A stretch of 64,000 nt of DNA from CAVYXZ01 sp963772595. GTDB lineage: Bacteria > Chloroflexota > Anaerolineae > Aggregatilineales > Phototrophicaceae. Location: positions 143,793-207,792 of the forward strand of contig CAVYXZ010000010.1 of NCBI GenBank assembly GCA_963772595.1. Reading direction: 5' to 3'. The notes under the pieces were generated by a model. That model did no database searches. It was given only the letters and a program-made list of their open reading frames with translations, and was not told where the DNA came from. Shown piece by piece: positions 39,241 to 47,689 of the stretch (positions within the stretch are counted from its first letter, which is position 1; every line of letters starts with the position of its first letter). The position numbers were made by a program, and so were the translations under genes.

Positions 39241-39411
39241 GTGCCAATGGAAAATTCATGGGCCGGCTTGACATGTGAATGAGTTAACGTCTCTTTTACC
39301 ACAGATGCCGTTGGACGGTCCGACACCTTTGACGATGTCTTGACCCTGTACAATCGCCAACGACGCCATTCGGTGCTGGGTTATGTGAGTCTCGTGGCTC
39401 TTGAACAGTAG
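39241..39411 (+). pseudogene. IS3-family transposase (OrfB) C-terminal remnant
   Basis: Frame 1 gives PMENSWAGLTCE, an in-frame TGA where Trp is usual, then VNVSFTTDAVGRSDTFDDVL and LTLYNRQRRHSVLGYVS to a stop at 39409-39411. The ending YNRQRRHSxLGY is the classic C-terminus of IS3-family integrase-like transposases, including the catalytic Glu position (PMENSW for PMESFW). The rest of the element is gone. The remainder of the roughly 470-base gap shows nothing else apart from the lacI-type site. Confidence 0.7.
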
Positions 39412-39471
39412 TCCGAGAGATACTCCCACACTCCGTTAATTTAGGATAATGCCACACGTCCAAATACTGAG

Positions 39472-40050
39472 CTAGAGTATGTTGAAGCTGTCTGTCTTGA
39501 TCTCGCCCAATATCAGGTCCATAACATCTATGCGTTCGGCGGCGATCTGCTTTGCCAACGGCAAGGTGAACCGTCCTTGAATCAGGTCCCGGTGCTTGAG
39601 AACACGGTCGTAGCAACGCTGAAGGTCGTTCGGCCCCCAGGCAAAATCCCGAACGATGCCGATAGCGCCAAGCATGTCGAGCCAATCGGCTTCTCGGAGC
39701 AGCAATGCCTCAGCAGAGTTTACCGGACGTTGATCCTGGTAGTCGTGCTTCTCGATGGCTTCCAACAGCACTTCTTTTTGGGCCACCGTGAAATGTGTAT
39801 CTGGTAGAATCTCGATCTCTGCGATCTGCTTTGAGCGCAGCGCATGAGGCACATCGTTCAGTCGATAGGTGGGGAAAGCGCCCCAATCGTGCAGATAGAT
39901 CGCCCACGTCAGAATCTCGGCGTCGTGGGGTGTATCAGGGCCGATAAGGTCGATCAACTTGAGTACACGGCTTACGTGCGGATAGCCCCACCCTGCGCCA
40001 TATTCGCGGGTCATGCCCTCAATCTCTTGCAATGAGACCATGTCATACAT
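39472..40050 (-). CDS. HD-domain hydrolase
   Basis: About 192 residues opening MYDMVSLQEIEGMTREYGAG. The metal-binding HD signature is visible: His in WGYPHVSRVLKL, then the HD pair in ILTWAIYLHDWGAFPTY and a late Asp in READWLDMLGA. This is the layout of small HD phosphohydrolases acting on nucleotides or similar phosphates. The start overlaps the end of the upstream nucleotidyltransferase by eight bases, so the two are coupled and may act on related nucleotide substrates. The exact substrate is unknown. Confidence 0.85.
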   Translation of the reverse strand: MYDMVSLQEIEGMTREYGAGWGYPHVSRVLKLIDLIGPDTPHDAEILTWAIYLHDWGAFPTYRLNDVPHALRSKQIAEIEILPDTHFTVAQKEVLLEAIEKHDYQDQRPVNSAEALLLREADWLDMLGAIGIVRDFAWGPNDLQRCYDRVLKHRDLIQGRFTLPLAKQIAAERIDVMDLILGEIKTDSFNIL

Positions 40051-40924
40051 CCATTGAAGCCAACAGTTGTTCAACGAGCTTCCGGGTTGCGGCCACGGTG
40101 GCTTGTGGGTATTCGTATGACCATTGCTGTGCGGTCTCAACCGCCAACCACTGGAAGAGCTGCATTGTTTCCAACAGAGCGCGGGCGATGTCGTTGCGAT
40201 CATAGCGTGCAAATATATGTTTGAACTGGGTGACCGCGCGCGGGTCAGCCCATTCTTCCAGAAAGCGCCCACCGATCCAGGTGTCTACGTGCTCTCGCCG
40301 GACGGCGTGGGCTTGCCATTTCAGCATTTCGGTAAGCAGGTTTTTCAGGTGAATGTCGCAACCGGTCTTTGCCCACCATAGCTCGCCCCGGCACAGATGT
40401 TTTGCTGTCCATAACGTGTGGAACCAGAAATCATGGACGAGGTTGACGAAGCTGGCTTCATCGGGCTGGTGGAAGCAGACTCCAGACGGGATTGGCCTGT
40501 TCAGCATAGTCTGCAACATACCGTCTTTATCAATGAGAATGCGAACACCCCGCTGCAATAACTCGACAGCTTCTGGCGGGAGGTCGTTTTGCACCAGTTG
40601 TGCCAACGTGGTGCTCGAATTCAGTGCAAAATCTATATCCTGCCCGCCCGCATAAAGGACACGTCGTTCTGGGTCACCGCGGGGCGTTCTGGTGATAAAA
40701 CTTAGCCAAACTTCACCCAATCCTTCATACCAATCCGCCCTTTTGACAAAATCATCGAGGTGGTTAACGAACATGAGGATATCAAGATCGGACCATTCAT
40801 CTGCCGGATGGTCCTCACGCGCCCGCGAGCCAATGACAGCAGCAGCGCGCACCTCTGGCTGCCGATGTGCGAACTCAATGAATCTTTCTACCAGATGGCT
40901 ATAACCATTATTGAAATCACACAT
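40043..40924 (-). CDS. AadE-like aminoglycoside 6-adenylyltransferase family protein
   Basis: 293 residues from ATG 40924, preceded by AGGAGG at eight bases. The nucleotidyltransferase motif GSRAREDHPADEWSDLDI supplies the GS and metal-binding Asp residues. FVNHLDDFVKRADWYEGLGE and the later NLVHDFWFHTLWTAKHLCRG match the streptomycin adenylyltransferase (AadE, PF04439-type) layout. Chromosomal members are common in environmental bacteria, so resistance is not shown by sequence alone. It is coupled to the HD gene. Confidence 0.85.
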   Translation of the reverse strand: MCDFNNGYSHLVERFIEFAHRQPEVRAAAVIGSRAREDHPADEWSDLDILMFVNHLDDFVKRADWYEGLGEVWLSFITRTPRGDPERRVLYAGGQDIDFALNSSTTLAQLVQNDLPPEAVELLQRGVRILIDKDGMLQTMLNRPIPSGVCFHQPDEASFVNLVHDFWFHTLWTAKHLCRGELWWAKTGCDIHLKNLLTEMLKWQAHAVRREHVDTWIGGRFLEEWADPRAVTQFKHIFARYDRNDIARALLETMQLFQWLAVETAQQWSYEYPQATVAATRKLVEQLLASMDV

Positions 40925-40959
40925 CAGGACGACCTCCTGCTGTTCGCAGCCCCAGGAAT

Positions 40960-42483
40960 TTATTGAAATTTGCGCAACTGCGGCCATAGTTGATCCCACG
41001 TCTGTCGCGCTTCGCCGCAGACGAGAATAGTTGGCGCACGAGAAGTCTCGATGTTGACGATGCCATAGGCGTTCGTTACCCGCGCTGCCGTTGTACAGTC
41101 TTCAAAGAGAGATGACACTTGTGAGCGATTGTAGCCCAGGATGATGGTTGCAGCGGGCGGCGTCTCGCCGTAGCCACGATACCACGCACTGTCGATGCCG
41201 CTGATTGCCGCTGGCAGCCCGTGGGCCGGACCATACAAATTGACCGCACCCGTTTCACCGTAGTTGCCGGTCAAGATGGCAGTGCGAGGTCGGATGTCCT
41301 CCGGCATGTCGTTGTAGACCTGCGCCACAGTTTCCACCAATTCCGGCCAGCCGATCATCTCACGAAAGTTGTCGCCCATGCGATTGGCTGTTTCCCACAG
41401 CGGAGAGTTGACATCAGCAACAGGCAAAGTCAGCAGAACTGCTACCACTGCAAATACAACAAGACCAACCCACATTGCAGTGCTGAGTACTCGTCGTAAG
41501 CCAGGCGGGCGTTGAACCAGCCAGGCAGCGCCCCAGGCGGTTCCAGCCGCAATAACCATGGGATAGGCAGGCGCGATATAGTATGCTCGCCCGTCGAACA
41601 GGTAGAACAGGATCAGTGGGACAAGGAACATCCAGCCTAAGACCCGATAGGGTCGGTAAGTCCGTGAGATGAAGACCGCATATAGGCCTGCGATCACGAG
41701 CGGCAGCGCTGCCGGGTTGACACAGTTATACAACTGCTCCACCATGAAACTGCCAGTTCGCCCCATCGCCATGTCACGAGTATGAAGGGCGCGTAGGAAT
41801 TCTAACGACACAAAATCGTGTTGGATCTGCCAGATGAAGTTTGGCAGGTAAATGACCAGAGCCAAAGCGACACCGAGCCAGAGCCAACGGCTGCGGAAGT
41901 CGCGCCGCAGCGGAGACAACAGTACGGCGGCAATGATACCTACGATGAAAAAAGCCATCGTAAACTTCGTCATCATTCCAAGGCCAATGGCTGCACCTAT
42001 GCCCAGCCACCAGCGTCGATCTTGTGTGTGGATCAACCGGACGACATAGTAGGCCGTCACGACCCACCAGAGATAATCAAAGGCAAGATAATGCAGCAGC
42101 AGGCCAGCGGTCAGCGCCACAGGGGAGATGACCACAGCGAAGGCGGCTGTGATCTGCGCCAGTCGATTTCCGCCCATGTCGCGGACCATCAGACCAGTGA
42201 GCAAGGCGACGATGCCCTGGCTGAGTGCGGCGAAGAACCGGACACCTAACAATGATGGGCCGAATAAGTCCAATCCGATGCGTGCCAAAAAGGGCGTCAG
42301 TGGGGGATAGGCCACATAGCCCCAAGCCAGCTCGCGCGCATTGTCGAGGGTATCCAGTTCATCCCGATGAAAGCCGTATTGACCGTTGGTCAACACATGG
42401 AACAGAACCCAGGCTGCACAAAAGAGAATCAACGGTCTATCGACATCTTTGAATCGATCTGACATTGAACGAAAGAAATTCAT
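40960..42483 (-). CDS. Glycosyltransferase family 39-type membrane protein (ArnT/PMT-like)
   Basis: 507 residues, with the family signature GFHRDELDTLDNARELAWGY (Asp/Glu in the first periplasmic loop) followed by VAYPPLTPFLARIG and about ten to twelve helices. Proteins of this class transfer sugars from polyprenyl-phosphate donors to lipids or proteins at the outer face of the membrane. The C-terminal extracytoplasmic domain is complete (...GEARQTWDQLWPQLRKFQ). It lies 35 bases before the AadE-like gene on the same strand. Confidence 0.9.
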   Translation of the reverse strand: MNFFRSMSDRFKDVDRPLILFCAAWVLFHVLTNGQYGFHRDELDTLDNARELAWGYVAYPPLTPFLARIGLDLFGPSLLGVRFFAALSQGIVALLTGLMVRDMGGNRLAQITAAFAVVISPVALTAGLLLHYLAFDYLWWVVTAYYVVRLIHTQDRRWWLGIGAAIGLGMMTKFTMAFFIVGIIAAVLLSPLRRDFRSRWLWLGVALALVIYLPNFIWQIQHDFVSLEFLRALHTRDMAMGRTGSFMVEQLYNCVNPAALPLVIAGLYAVFISRTYRPYRVLGWMFLVPLILFYLFDGRAYYIAPAYPMVIAAGTAWGAAWLVQRPPGLRRVLSTAMWVGLVVFAVVAVLLTLPVADVNSPLWETANRMGDNFREMIGWPELVETVAQVYNDMPEDIRPRTAILTGNYGETGAVNLYGPAHGLPAAISGIDSAWYRGYGETPPAATIILGYNRSQVSSLFEDCTTAARVTNAYGIVNIETSRAPTILVCGEARQTWDQLWPQLRKFQ

Positions 42484-42614
42484 AGGCGCTTTCCCACGTG
42501 GCGTTTCCTTTGATTACTGCTCAGCAGCAGGGCGCCGACATTCAGCACGATCAGTGTGCTGAACAAAACCTTTCGGGTCTGCGAAGTCCGAGATTTTCTC
42601 GCTTGGGCGATTGC
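42480..42614 (-). pseudogene. Decayed copy of the small LiaF-like membrane protein
   Basis: On the minus strand, AIAQARKSRTSQTRKVLFST then LIVLNVGALLLSSNQ aligns with AITQAGETRTSQSSKVVFSA, LIVL and VALLLRSNN of the intact gene at 43554-43937. The middle transmembrane part and the whole 5' half are missing. It ends by overlapping the start of the glycosyltransferase gene. The intervening 42615-42714 shows no gene. Confidence 0.55.
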
Positions 42615-42714
42615 TAGACAGAACCATGAGAGGTCTGCCGGAGCGGACCGCGCCCCGGCAGCAGCGCCCCCAATACCTTAGGCGAACCAGACAGGACAGA
42701 TAGTGGTCTGTTCG

Positions 42715-43296
42715 CTAGGTCTCTCGACGAAACAGTGGTAACAGGATACCTACGCCCAAAGCGATAATCGCAAACGGCCAGACCAGATTCCAGGACAGAT
42801 CGAGCACAAACACAAGTCCCACAGTTCCCAGTATCCCGCCAAAGATGCCCGCCGCAATTGAACGACGTAGCACACCAAATGCAAGAATCAAGGCGCCTAT
42901 GACGACCAGTGCCCAACGCCAGACGAGGTTCCAGAATGAGCCTCTAAAAAGTGTCCAGTTCTGTGTAAAACTCCATGTTGGATCCAGAATGAAGCTGAGC
43001 GCCAGCACTGTGGTTGTGATGCCGATCGCCAGCTGAGCCACCGCCATCGCTGTAAGGTTTCCTTGCTGACGGATCGTCAGCGCGCTTGCGACCAGAAATA
43101 CCAGCCCTGGGATACCGATGAACAGGGTCCACCAGGGGCTGCTGTAGTCGAGCATATTTGCCTGACCCAGGACAAAGACCAGCCCCAGCGCCACAAAAGT
43201 GAGACCGACCATCGCGGTAAACTCTTCACGCGTCAGCAACCGAGCCTGCTCAAGAAAACCCAGATCGTTCTTCTTTATTTTTTGTTGACCAGCCAT
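42715..43296 (-). CDS. LiaF/LiaI-like multi-pass membrane protein
   Basis: 193 residues from ATG 43296, with AGGAGG six bases before it. After a hydrophilic head (MAGQQKIKKNDLGFLEQARL) there are six hydrophobic segments, arranged as repeated pairs such as FVALGLVFVLGQ with WWTLFIGIPGLVFLVAS, and GIFGGILGTVGLVFVLD with LVWPFAIIALGVGILL. This W-x-x-x-I-P-G-L pattern recurs in LiaF/DUF5668-type membrane regions that restrain envelope-stress kinases. It is near, and on the opposite strand to, a matching kinase and regulator. Confidence 0.75.
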   Translation of the reverse strand: MAGQQKIKKNDLGFLEQARLLTREEFTAMVGLTFVALGLVFVLGQANMLDYSSPWWTLFIGIPGLVFLVASALTIRQQGNLTAMAVAQLAIGITTTVLALSFILDPTWSFTQNWTLFRGSFWNLVWRWALVVIGALILAFGVLRRSIAAGIFGGILGTVGLVFVLDLSWNLVWPFAIIALGVGILLPLFRRET

Positions 43297-43553
43297 TCCA
43301 TTCCTCCTGCGGGCAGCGTAGCCCCAACAGACTGCTCCCAAACATTGCCCGTTCATTTTCTGGTTGTGCGAGACATTGTGTTTAGCGATACGTTTACCTC
43401 CTTCGTAAGTGAATGCTCTGCCTGTGGCGATGGCATTCGCGAACGAGCATCTTCTGCTTTGTGTGTCGAGACCATGGGCCTGCACCTAAGCATGGATCCC
43501 ACGCTTGAGAGGAGAGGCCCTAATCCCCGACGCGGGTTTACACGTGGTCAAAC

Positions 43554-43937
43554 TTAGTCACCAACATGAGTGTTGTTACTGCGCAGCAGCAGCGCCACAC
43601 CGCCAATTATGAGAAACAGCGGCCAGATACTGGCCCAGGGGAGATCAGGCAGAATGTCAACCTGAATATTGAACAGGAAGATGCAGCCGACAAGGACAAT
43701 CAGCGCGCTGAATACAACCTTGCTGCTTTGCGAAGTCCGGGTTTCGCCCGCTTGGGTGATCGCCTGATACAGCCACAACAGGCCGGGCACAATAATGAAA
43801 ATCGCCCACCAATTGAAATTGTTCGGAATGATCTGCTGCTGCTGGAGCAGCAAAAAAGCGCCTAGCGCGATCAGCACGATGGCACCGCCACCGTTGCGCT
43901 CCGAAATTCGACGCGAACGCGAAGACAACCGGCTCAT
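43554..43937 (-). CDS. Small LiaF-like membrane protein
   Basis: 127 residues from ATG 43937 with AAGGAG seven bases upstream. A basic N-terminus (MSRLSSRSRRISERNGG) is followed by four helices: AIVLIALGAFLLLQQQ, WWAIFIIVPGLLWLYQAI, VVFSALIVLVGCIFLFN and ASIWPLFLIIGGVALLL. It is the same family type as the neighbour at 42715, and a decayed copy lies at 42480. It is divergently transcribed from the sensor kinase across a 239-base gap holding an inverted repeat. Confidence 0.75.
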   Translation of the reverse strand: MSRLSSRSRRISERNGGGAIVLIALGAFLLLQQQQIIPNNFNWWAIFIIVPGLLWLYQAITQAGETRTSQSSKVVFSALIVLVGCIFLFNIQVDILPDLPWASIWPLFLIIGGVALLLRSNNTHVGD

Positions 43938-44051
43938 GAGATTGCTCCTTCTCTCACCTAATTTGCGCATCACCCTGACAATACCATAGGCCTGCTCCGG
44001 CTCCCCCGCGCGGTGGAAGGGTTTTGGGCCATGAAAGTGATGGGCAGCGTA

Positions 44052-44069
44052 CCTGGTCAGTTGACCGGG
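44052..44069. promoter_or_regulatory. Inverted repeat upstream of the sensor kinase (candidate response-regulator site)
   Basis: CCTGGTCAGTTGACCGGG: eight-base arms around GT, one mismatch. It lies between the divergent membrane-protein and kinase genes. The same motif, followed by GGGAAA in both cases, occurs at 46395-46412. Confidence 0.6.
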
Positions 44070-44176
44070 AAATCATGATGTTTATCACTGCTGCAAGTTG
44101 GCGGAATGCTGCACAATATGGCTGTAAAACAGAACGAGATTAGGCCAGACACACACGGCTGAAATAGAGCACTCGA

Positions 44177-45766
44177 ATGCAGGCGGCCTCTCAGGATTTT
44201 GACGCTGCTCCTTATGCCAGGGACATGCTGGAACTGCTCTTTGACCAGATGCCTGTGGCTATTGTCGTCCTCGATCCCGAGTATCACGTCCTGCGCTACA
44301 ATCTGACCTGGGCTGGCTATGTCGAACAGTACAAGCCATCGGCCCTACCGCAGTTTCAGCCTGAATTTTGTTTTTTCGACCTGCTGCCAGAATCCAGACA
44401 ACATCTGGAGCCTGCGTTCCAACGTGCCCTGGTAGGGGAGACCGTCCGGGCTTATGCGCTGGGATTCACGATTGGCACGAAAACATCCTTTTGGAATCTG
44501 GCGGCTGCCCCGTTGATTCATGATGGCACAACCTACGGCGTGCTGCTGGTGAGCAATGACGTCTCCGAACAAGTCGAAGCGCAGCAGGCCCTGCAAAATG
44601 CACTGCTGGCATTGCAGCAGGCCCATGAAGCCGTTGAGCAGCAGGTTGATGAACGCACACGGGAACTCAAGACGCTCATGACCGTTCAGCAGGCGCTGAC
44701 CAGCAGCTTGAAGCTCAGCGAAGTCTTGCAGATTATCGTTTATGAGGCCCGGCGGCTGACGCATACTGATGTCGGTGCGGTCTTCCTACCGGAAAATGGT
44801 GATCTGGTGTTAGCGGCGCTGTCCAGCCAGCACCCTCTGGGCATTGATATAGGCTACAGTATCTCCTTGAGTGAACTCGATTACCGGGACCACTTTTCGC
44901 AGCGGCCAACTCAACTCGTCCCCGACATCCGCCAGCATCCGCATGTGGATTCGCTGGCAATTACCAGGGCGGGCTTGCACTCCATCCTGGCTGTACCGCT
45001 TGTCTCTGGCGAGCAGGTCATCGGCGTGTTGTCGGTCGGCAACAAGGTAGCCGGTGATCTGGATAAGGAAGACGAACGTCTGTTATCGTTGATGATTCCC
45101 TCGGCTGTCATCGCCCTGGAGAATGTGCGGGTCTACGAGCAGGCCAGCGAAACAGCCATCGCCGCCGAACGTGGACGCCTGGCGCGCGACCTGCACGATT
45201 CGGTGACACAGACACTGTTTTCAGCCAGCCTGACAGCAGAAGTCCTACCCCGCATCTGGGCACGCGATCCCGACGAAGGCTTGCTGCGACTAGAAAAACT
45301 GCGCGAACTCACGCGCGGTGCGCTGGCCGAAATGCGCACGCTGCTGCTGGAACTGCGTCCGGCAGCCCTGGAGGAAATGCCGCTGGGCGATTTGCTCCGT
45401 CAGCTTGCCGAGGGCATCGCCGGGCGCACGCGCATCGCCATCCAGGTCACGGTAGATGGCGACTATGACGCCTCGCCGGAGGTCAAAATCGCCTTTTATC
45501 GCATTGCCCAGGAAGCGCTCAATAACGTCGCCAAACATTCCAGGGCGCAATCTGCTCGTGTAACCCTCGCGCAGCGCAAACAGTACATCAAATTGAGGAT
45601 TTCCGATGACGGCATCGGATTCGACCCGGCAACCAACCGCGCCAGTCACCTGGGCTTGCGAATTATGGCCGAACGGGCCGCTGACATTGCAGCGAGTCTG
45701 GAAATCGACGCCGGGATTGACCGGGGAACAGCGATTAACGTCGTGTGGTCTGAGCAGGAGTCATAA
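44177..45766 (+). CDS. Sensor histidine kinase, PAS-GAF-HisKA_3 (NarL/LiaS class)
   Basis: 529 residues with no transmembrane helix visible. An N-terminal PAS-like domain (DQMPVAIVVLDPEYHVLRYN) is followed by a coiled coil (about residues 135-165), a GAF domain (LSEVLQIIVYEARRLTHTDV...GLHSILAVPLVSGEQVIGVL) and the dimerisation domain with phospho-His in ARDLHDSVTQTLF. The ATPase shows FYRIAQEALNNVAKHS and ISDDGIGFDP. This architecture pairs with NarL-type regulators, and such a gene follows after three bases. The nearby LiaF-like proteins suggest envelope-stress sensing by analogy with LiaFSR; the signal itself is not evident. Confidence 0.92.
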   Translation: MQAASQDFDAAPYARDMLELLFDQMPVAIVVLDPEYHVLRYNLTWAGYVEQYKPSALPQFQPEFCFFDLLPESRQHLEPAFQRALVGETVRAYALGFTIGTKTSFWNLAAAPLIHDGTTYGVLLVSNDVSEQVEAQQALQNALLALQQAHEAVEQQVDERTRELKTLMTVQQALTSSLKLSEVLQIIVYEARRLTHTDVGAVFLPENGDLVLAALSSQHPLGIDIGYSISLSELDYRDHFSQRPTQLVPDIRQHPHVDSLAITRAGLHSILAVPLVSGEQVIGVLSVGNKVAGDLDKEDERLLSLMIPSAVIALENVRVYEQASETAIAAERGRLARDLHDSVTQTLFSASLTAEVLPRIWARDPDEGLLRLEKLRELTRGALAEMRTLLLELRPAALEEMPLGDLLRQLAEGIAGRTRIAIQVTVDGDYDASPEVKIAFYRIAQEALNNVAKHSRAQSARVTLAQRKQYIKLRISDDGIGFDPATNRASHLGLRIMAERAADIAASLEIDAGIDRGTAINVVWSEQES

Positions 45767-45769
45767 ACT

Positions 45770-46407
45770 ATGATGGCAGAACAAATTCGAATAATCATTG
45801 TCGATGACCATGCCGTAGTGCGCAGCGGTCTGAGCGATTTCGTGCTGGCCTTCGACGATCTTGAGCTTGTTGCCGAAGCGGACGGCGGCACACAAGCGGT
45901 GGAGCTTTGCAGTAAGCTGCAACCAGATGTTGTGCTGATGGACATGGTCATGCCGGACCTGGATGGCGCGACGGCTACTCGGCTATCCGCGAATCCAACC
46001 CGAATGTCCAGATCATTGCCCTCACCAGCTTTCGCGAAGAAGACCTGATTAACGCCGCGCTGAAGGCCGGGGCCATCGGTTACCTGTTGAAGAATGTTAC
46101 GGCTGACGAACTGGCAGCGGCCATCCGCAACGCGATGCATGGCCGTCCGACTCTGGCTCCGGAAGCCACCCTGGCCTTGATGCACGCGGCGACCGCGCCA
46201 CCGCCACCCGGCAGCGATCTTACCCCGCGCGAACTGGATGTGTTGGTCCTGATGGTACAAGGGCTGAACAACCGCGAAATCGCTGCTCAACTGTGTCTGG
46301 GCCTTTCCACCGTCAAATATCACGTCAGCAATATCATCGCCAAGCTAGGGGCCGGCAATCGCACTGAGGCATCCAGCATCGCGCTTCAGCATCACCTGGT
46401 CAACTGA
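45770..46407 (+). CDS. NarL/LiaR-family response regulator (one frameshift)
   Basis: The receiver domain has the acidic pair IIIVDDHAVVRSG and the phospho-acceptor Asp in DVVLMDMVMPDLDG. After a frame change near 45978 it continues with IIALTSFREEDLINAAL and the conserved Lys in IGYLLKNVT. The LuxR-type helix-turn-helix is LTPRELDVLVLMVQGLNNRE...TVKYHVSNIIAKLGAGN. It is the partner of the preceding kinase (three-base gap). The 18-bp inverted repeat overlaps its stop codon and another copy precedes the kinase gene, suggesting autoregulation and control of the next genes. Confidence 0.92.
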
Positions 46408-46412
46408 CCAGG
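46395..46412. promoter_or_regulatory. Perfect inverted repeat overlapping the regulator stop codon
   Basis: CCTGGTCAACTGACCAGG: perfect eight-base arms around AC, about 100 bases before the pseudo-receiver gene. It matches 44052-44069 in 16 of 18 bases and shares the trailing GAAA. Confidence 0.6.
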
Positions 46413-46510
46413 GAAACTCCCCTCCATCGTATTGAAAAAAGACTCGCTGGCCGCAGGTCGCTGCCGCGGTGTTTTTGATTTTCAATAGAACCAGAAAGGA
46501 ACTCTTGACC

Positions 46511-46894
46511 ATGGCAACTCAAGGCATTCCCTTGCGTGTGGTGATTGCTGACCACGCGCCGGAGGTCCGACAGGCGCTGCGGCTGATCTGCGAGGAAAGT
46601 CTGGGCCTGACCGTCGTTGGAGAGGCTGCTGAAAGCGAGGACCTGCCGACAGTCGTCATGACGACCCAGGCGGACATCCTGCTGCTGGAATGGGAGCTTC
46701 CCGGTGTGCCCGGCGGCACGCTGCTGAAAACCCTGCGCGAGGACGAAGGGCTTAGTATCGTAGTTATGGCGTCACGCCCAGAAATTCGCGCCAGAGCTCG
46801 GCGCGCCGGAGCCGAGGGGTTTATATACAAAGGCGATCCACCCGATGAACTGCTCAATTTGCTGCGGCAGCTTATCGATGGACGATCACGTTAG
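46511..46894 (+). CDS. Stand-alone pseudo-receiver protein (phospho-Asp replaced by Glu)
   Basis: 127 residues forming only a CheY-like receiver domain. The start ATG 46511 gives MATQGIPLRVVIADHAPEVR; an ATG at 46469 would add an unrelated leader. The phospho-acceptor position is Glu60 (ILLLEWELPG where ILLLDWELPG is usual). The acidic pair is reduced to Asp14-His15. The conserved Lys (FIYKGDPPDEL) and Ser (VVMASR) remain. It should be unable to accept phosphate in the normal way and may be locked in an active-like state. It lies behind the kinase/regulator pair, with no output domain of its own. Confidence 0.85.
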   Translation: MATQGIPLRVVIADHAPEVRQALRLICEESLGLTVVGEAAESEDLPTVVMTTQADILLLEWELPGVPGGTLLKTLREDEGLSIVVMASRPEIRARARRAGAEGFIYKGDPPDELLNLLRQLIDGRSR

Positions 46895-46909
46895 AGGAAG
46901 AGAATACTC

Positions 46910-47297
46910 ATGTTACGTTCAGTTCTGGCTCTACTCATCGCCGCACATGGCGTCGGTCATATCCTGTTCCTTGTGCCCCTGCTGGGTCTGGCGAATTGGG
47001 GTCAAGCCAGCCGGTCCTGGCTGCTCACGGCGGAGACCCCGGCCCGGTTGATCGGCAGCCTCTTGTGGATTACGGTGATTATTGCCTTTGGGGCGGCGGT
47101 CTTTGGCTTGCTGGGCCAGCAGGGCTGGTGGCGCACTGCGGCAATCGCGGCGGCGGTCATCTCGTCCGCCGGTCTGATTCTCTTCTGGGCGACCCCGGTC
47201 AGAATCCCCAGCGGCCTCTGCCCTGGTGTTCAACATCCTCGTGCTGGGCGCGCTGGTGGTGCTTCACTGGCCGAGCCTGGACGCCCTGGGGGCATGA
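46910..47297 (+). CDS. Small four-helix membrane protein of unknown function (one frameshift)
   Basis: About 128 residues: MLRSVLALLIAAHGVGHILF then three further hydrophobic segments. After a frame change near 47211, ALVFNILVLGALVVLHWPSL ends at the TGA 47295-47297. The opening AHGVGHxxF recurs in uncharacterised Chloroflexi membrane proteins. The stop overlaps the next gene's start (ATGA). An unshifted reading would fuse both genes into one 259-residue protein, which I think is an artefact. Confidence 0.7.
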
Positions 47298-47689
47298 GAG
47301 TAACCAGTATGGGCGTGCTAAAGCGGACAGACAGGGTCGCGTTGAGCCGCAGCCACTGGCAGCGAAGGAGCTGTTGGCTCCTGGCTGTGCTGCCGCTGAT
47401 CGGTCTGCTTTTGTTGACGCTGCTGCTGTTGCTGAGCCTTATCGTGAATACGGTTCCAGCTATGCTGGCCCTATCGCTGCAACTGCTGGACGCTGTCGTC
47501 GCGTTGGGCTTGTTCTGGTTGCCGCATATGCTGGCAGCGCTTTGCCTGGCGGTGGCCGCGATCAGCCTGACCGCGCTGCTGGCAGTGGCACTGTCTCGGC
47601 TGCTTGGCGACCAGAGGCAAACCCCTGAATTCGAGGATACACCGGCAGCCCAGGTGGCAGCCATCGGTGGAGAAGAGGAAAACGGATGA
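47294..47689 (+). CDS. Small membrane protein of unknown function
   Basis: 131 residues or slightly fewer (ATG 47294 or 47309). A basic N-terminus (KRTDRVALSRSHWQRRS) is followed by three hydrophobic helices rich in Leu (LLAVLPLIGLLLLTLLLLLS) and an acidic tail ending GGEEENG. No family is recognised. It is translationally linked to both neighbours, so it belongs to the operon leading into the hydrolase. Confidence 0.65.
   Translation: MRVTSMGVLKRTDRVALSRSHWQRRSCWLLAVLPLIGLLLLTLLLLLSLIVNTVPAMLALSLQLLDAVVALGLFWLPHMLAALCLAVAAISLTALLAVALSRLLGDQRQTPEFEDTPAAQVAAIGGEEENG

Noticed and set aside
40043..40924. Acquired streptomycin-resistance gene
   Set aside because: The family is AadE-like, but no resistance cassette, integron or mobile context surrounds it and chromosomal homologues are widespread.
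46910..47689. Single 259-residue fusion membrane protein
   Set aside because: A frameshift near 47211 restores a proper end for the first protein with an ATGA overlap to the second, so two genes are more likely.
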